From Pyrinomonadaceae bacterium (GTDB taxonomy: Bacteria > Acidobacteriota > Blastocatellia > Pyrinomonadales > Pyrinomonadaceae), in the NCBI GenBank assembly GCA_019694395.1, contig JAIBCC010000010.1, forward strand, positions 62,001 to 126,000: 64,000 bases of DNA, given 5' to 3'. How positions within the stretch are numbered: position 1 is the first letter of the stretch; each line of letters begins with the position of its first letter. The translations under genes were made by a program, and so were the position numbers. This document shows, piece after piece, positions 61,098 through 64,000 of this stretch. Below the pieces are notes generated by a model. That model had not been told where the DNA came from, searched no databases, and saw only the letters and a program-made list of their open reading frames with translations.

Positions 61098-61570
61098 TCG
61101 AAATTATCCAAGTTGAAACGCCCGAACAAATCGAAGAGACACGCAAAATTTTCCGGGAATATGAAGCGTGGCTTGATTTGGATTTGTGTTTTCAAGGCTT
61201 TGAATCGGAACTCGCCAATCTGCCGGGTAAATATTCGCCGCCGGATGGACGTTTATTTTTAGCTGTTTCAAACGGAAAAGTTGCAGGATGTGTGGCTCTC
61301 AGAAAACTCGAAGACGGAATTTGCGAAATGAAACGGCTTTTTGTGCGGCAAGAATTTCAAGGGCAAAAAATCGGTATTGCTTTGCTTGAAAAATTGATAG
61401 CCGAAGCCAAAGCCATCGGTTATCAAAAACTTCGGCTTGATACTTATCCGCCAAAAATGCAAAAAGCCGTCGGTCTTTACGAATCTTACGGCTTTCGTCA
61501 AATTGAACCTTATTATCACAACCCTTTCGGCGAAACGCTTTTTATGGAGTTGGAACTGAATAATGAATGA
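61094..61570 (+). CDS. GNAT family N-acetyltransferase
   Basis: A 158-residue acetyl-CoA-dependent acetyltransferase. MKRLFVRQEFQGQKIGIALLEKLI is the pyrophosphate-binding motif A. LRLDTYPPKMQKAVGLYESYGFRQI is motif B. A similar sequence occurs in many bacteria next to unrelated genes. ATG overlaps the ribE stop as ATGA. Substrate unknown. Confidence 0.9.
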   Translation: MIEIIQVETPEQIEETRKIFREYEAWLDLDLCFQGFESELANLPGKYSPPDGRLFLAVSNGKVAGCVALRKLEDGICEMKRLFVRQEFQGQKIGIALLEKLIAEAKAIGYQKLRLDTYPPKMQKAVGLYESYGFRQIEPYYHNPFGETLFMELELNNE

Positions 61571-61576
61571 GTTTTT

Positions 61577-61830
61577 AACGCAGAGATTGCAGAGTTTTTA
61601 ATTAATCATTTATTTTTAAGCAGTAGGACAAAAATAATTTGAAGTAAAGGAACGCCGTCCATCTTGGCGGCATTGAGCGCAGAAGCGCGAATCTTTATTT
61701 CAATGACTTAATTGATTGAAGGTAATTTACATCGTTGACACGATGTTTGCCGGCTGGAAGCACGGCGTTCCATCACTTGAAAATACTTTTGACTTAGAAA
61801 TCTCAGCGAACTCGGCGCGCTCTGCGGTTA
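61577..61830. repeat. Outer AACGCAGAG/CTCTGCGGTTA repeat pair flanking a nested element
   Basis: AACGCAGAGATTGCAGAG (61577-61594) on the left and the CTCTGCGGTTA end (61820-61830) on the right are inverse, consistent with one dispersed palindromic repeat. The second element (61649-61771) sits inside it. The mrdA stop codon lies within the right arm. Confidence 0.55.
61649..61771. repeat. GGAACGCC palindromic element, copy 2
   Basis: A 123-bp element with GGAACGCC (61649) and GGCGTTCC (61764-61771) ends. Its first 25 bases match copy 1 at 21380 exactly, and the last 23 differ at three positions. The middle differs from copy 1 but again contains hairpins, for example ATCGT/ACGAT at 61731-61744. 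Confidence 0.8.
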
Positions 61831-63717
61831 ATTTTTCTTTTCTTTCTCGATTTTAGGCGTTTCTACTGCTATTCCTTTCTTCCGCAAATATTCATCGTAA
61901 ATTCCTTTGGCAGCCGGAGCAGCATTAGCCGCACCGAAACCTGAGTTTTCAATGAGTGCCAACACTGCGATTTCGGGTTTGTAAGCAGGGGCAAAACTAT
62001 CAAACCAGGCGTGGTCTTTTGCTCCGCCGGAACCGATTTCTGAAACCTGTGCCGTTCCGGTCTTTCCGGCGATTTCCAACTGCGCCATTTTGAATCTGCC
62101 TGCCGTTCCGCCGGCGTTGACTACGCCCCACATTCCTTTGAGAACGGTTTGATATTGTTCCTCGGTCATCGGAATGATTTTGGGTTCAGTGGCTTGATAA
62201 GTAAAACCTTCGCGCGGCGGCACATAATTATCGTCATCAGGTTCTCCGATTGCCTCAACCGTCTTAAATTCTTTCAGCAAATGCGGCACATACATTTTCC
62301 CGCGCACGCCGACACTGGCAATTGCTCGAAGCATTGCAATCGGTGTGACCTGCACCGTATCTTGTCCGATTGAGGCAAAAACCGTCCGAATATCGCTCCA
62401 TTTGCCTTCATTTTTAATCACGGTCGGCATCCAGAATTTTGGCGAATGACTAATCTTTTCGTTTGGCAGATCAATCCCTGTCTGCTTGTCATACTCGAAC
62501 ATTTCGACCATTTTGATTAGCCCTTCGACCTTCATTTTCAAAGCCAAACGGTAATAATATCCGTCACAGGAATGTGTAATTGCAGAAGGTAGATCAGGCG
62601 TCCCGTGATTGCCACTGGTATCACGGGTAAAGCGGTTACCGATCTGGATTCCGCCGCCGCAGGCAATTCTCGAATCTTTGACCGTAATTGCACCTTGCTG
62701 CAGGGCGGCAACCGATTCGGGAATTTTCCAAGTTGAACCGGGCGGATAACGCCCCTGGATAGCACGATTCAACAGGGGGCGTTGTTCGTCCTGATAATAA
62801 CCTGCAATTTCTTTTCGTCCTTGAGGTGTTCCTGAACGATTAACGAAAGAATTCGGATCAAACGAAGGAGCCGAAGCCAGTGCCAGAATTTCGCCGTTGT
62901 TTGGGTCTAAAACGATGATTGTTCCGCGTTTGGTCGAAGAATTGGCAAGCTGTGTTTCGGCAACATTTTGCAGATCAAGGTCAATAGTTGTGTATAGATC
63001 CTGTCCCGATTGGGGCGGAACGACTTTGATTTCGCTTTGAACGTGTCCGCGACTGTCTACTACTACTTCCCGATAACCGTCAATCCCTCGCAAACTGCGG
63101 TCATAATATTGTTCCAATCCGCCTTTGCCGATAATGTCGCCCGGATGAAAACCTTTGAATTCTTCTTTGGCTAATTGAGTTGGACTGATTTCGCCGACAT
63201 AGCCGAGCACGTGCGCCAGAGTTTTTTGAAGCACATAATTTCGCTGCGGCTGGATTTCTACTCTCAATTCGGGGAATTCGATTTCGTGAGCCTCAACCCA
63301 TGCAATATCCTGAGTTGTAATGTTTTCTTTCAAGACCATCATTTCAAAGTTGGGCTGTTTTTTGAGAAATTCGATCCGTTCGCTGACATATTTGCTGTCG
63401 AGTCCTAAACCGTTAGCGTAAGCATTGATACGATCATTGGTTTCAACTTTTTTTAAGGCTTCGTTAGCCAGAACAATGTTATAGGTCGGACGCGAATCAA
63501 CCAGAACTTTTCCGTTTCGGTCAAAGATAGTGCCTCGTTGGGCGGGAATAATTAAACGACGAATCTGCTGATTACGTGCTTTTTCCACATAATGATCGTA
63601 TTTATTGATTTGCAGATCATAGAGCCGAAAGCCGAGAATTGCCAGCAAAATAAATCCGAGAACCTTGATGGTTAAAAGTCTGACATTAAGATTTTGTGTG
63701 TGATCTTCAAACTGCAT
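61828..63717 (-). CDS. mrdA: Penicillin-binding protein 2 (peptidoglycan transpeptidase)
   Basis: A 629-residue class B PBP for lateral wall synthesis. A single membrane helix covers about residues 14-34. The non-penicillin-binding module starts RGTIFDRNGKVLVDSRPTYNI. STWK (328-331) holds the active-site Ser, SCD (383-385) is the second motif in its PBP2 form, and KTG (552-554) the third. A strong GGAAGGAA ribosome-binding site precedes ATG. The usual mreBCD/rodA partners are not adjacent in this window. The stop lies in a dispersed repeat. Confidence 0.95.
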   Translation of the reverse strand: MQFEDHTQNLNVRLLTIKVLGFILLAILGFRLYDLQINKYDHYVEKARNQQIRRLIIPAQRGTIFDRNGKVLVDSRPTYNIVLANEALKKVETNDRINAYANGLGLDSKYVSERIEFLKKQPNFEMMVLKENITTQDIAWVEAHEIEFPELRVEIQPQRNYVLQKTLAHVLGYVGEISPTQLAKEEFKGFHPGDIIGKGGLEQYYDRSLRGIDGYREVVVDSRGHVQSEIKVVPPQSGQDLYTTIDLDLQNVAETQLANSSTKRGTIIVLDPNNGEILALASAPSFDPNSFVNRSGTPQGRKEIAGYYQDEQRPLLNRAIQGRYPPGSTWKIPESVAALQQGAITVKDSRIACGGGIQIGNRFTRDTSGNHGTPDLPSAITHSCDGYYYRLALKMKVEGLIKMVEMFEYDKQTGIDLPNEKISHSPKFWMPTVIKNEGKWSDIRTVFASIGQDTVQVTPIAMLRAIASVGVRGKMYVPHLLKEFKTVEAIGEPDDDNYVPPREGFTYQATEPKIIPMTEEQYQTVLKGMWGVVNAGGTAGRFKMAQLEIAGKTGTAQVSEIGSGGAKDHAWFDSFAPAYKPEIAVLALIENSGFGAANAAPAAKGIYDEYLRKKGIAVETPKIEKEKKN

Positions 63718-63909
63718 TTCCTTCCCGCCTTGTTAACTTGTTTTTGTTAAATTTTAATTAAATCAATTGATTCGTAATTTAAAGAATTAGTTGTAGCTAA
63801 AACTTGATTGACAATAAATATTCGTTAATTATTGCCGTTGAATTTGCAATTTAACTTTCATTCGTGAGATGTTAGAAAGTTGATTTTTATTGGAGGTTTT
63901 TCAAAAGAG

Positions 63910-64000
63910 TTGTTTGTAGAAAGTAAAACCAAAACCAGATTGCTCAAACAAATGGGCAAAGCCATTGCCGATTTTCAAATGATCGAAGAAGGCGATAAAA
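63910..64000 (+). CDS. ttcA: tRNA 2-thiocytidine biosynthesis protein TtcA, N-terminal fragment (runs off the window)
   Basis: The open frame at the right edge encodes KTRLLKQMGKAIADFQMIEE, the N-terminal segment just before the SGGKDS loop of TtcA, which thiolates cytidine 32 of tRNAs. The frame continues past 64000. The start is uncertain: TTG 63910 or TTG 63880, with GGAGG at 63892-63896; no in-frame ATG precedes 63952. It is divergent from mrdA. A TTGACA at 63808 may be a -35, but no matching -10 is clear. Confidence 0.72.
   Translation, partial: MFVESKTKTRLLKQMGKAIADFQMIEEGDK

Noticed and set aside
63718-63909. Clear promoter pair for mrdA or ttcA
   Set aside because: A TTGACA occurs at 63808 but no convincing -10 follows at usual spacing, so no promoter feature was made.

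Overview
The window is an AT-rich (roughly 40% G+C by eye) stretch of bacterial chromosome, densely packed with short intergenic gaps and many ATGA or TAATG stop/start overlaps. The cell is Gram-negative by its genes: outer-membrane-type barrel protein, many lipoproteins, TonB C-terminal domain, soluble lytic transglycosylases and PBP2. Serine/threonine kinase-FGE and FHA proteins, Uma2 proteins, a SCO protein with a CX5C site and an XrtA-type polysaccharide deacetylase together suggest Acidobacteriota, perhaps a Blastocatellia/Pyrinomonadaceae-like lineage. That placement is an inference from gene content. No rRNA, tRNA, CRISPR array, prophage or intact insertion sequence was seen.

Layout. 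1-763 is the 3' end of valS. 1433-16554 is an envelope-polysaccharide cluster on the + strand: glycosyltransferases, SAM methyltransferases, two polysaccharide deacetylases, an AsnB-type amidotransferase, an RfbA/RfbC pair, a WecA-FlaA1 fusion, a TPR/carbohydrate-binding-like protein and an O-antigen ligase/polymerase. 16755-23890 holds an Ogg2-type DNA glycosylase, a TPR protein with two retropepsin-like domains, a PIN-domain toxin-like pair, a lytic transglycosylase, an amidohydrolase and a PrcB-domain protein. 23896-33881 holds a CusF-SCO lipoprotein, a flippase-like membrane protein, a large Slt, FolD, a two-gene HNH nuclease module and a kinase/FHA signalling pair. 33884-45423 runs from coaE into an oligopeptide ABC transporter (two binding proteins, OppB, OppC, OppD, OppF), interrupted between OppC and OppD by two Uma2 genes and two envelope genes; a clear terminator follows OppF.

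45574-51235 is a set of exported or membrane proteins (DUF4440-like, barrel protein, secreted cyanophycinase, secreted creatininase-family protein, MFS transporter). From 57081 back to 51263 a minus-strand run carries a TlpA-like lipoprotein, a glucoamylase-like GH15 enzyme, small membrane proteins, an RDD protein and pyruvate kinase. 57170-61570 carries an IscU-BFD protein, a CorC/HlyC-type transporter, riboflavin synthase and a GNAT acetyltransferase. mrdA (PBP2) lies on the minus strand, and a truncated ttcA begins at the right edge.

The most distinctive feature is how many short palindromic and heptameric repeats fill gene boundaries, and how some have become coding. The lipoprotein signal peptides of one OppA-like protein and of the TlpA-like protein are encoded by repeat sequence, and the C-termini of two small proteins are encoded by heptamer repeats. 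Two copies of a ~124-bp element with GGAACGCC ends and one ~147-bp element with 12-bp perfect inverted ends look like non-autonomous mobile or REP-type elements.
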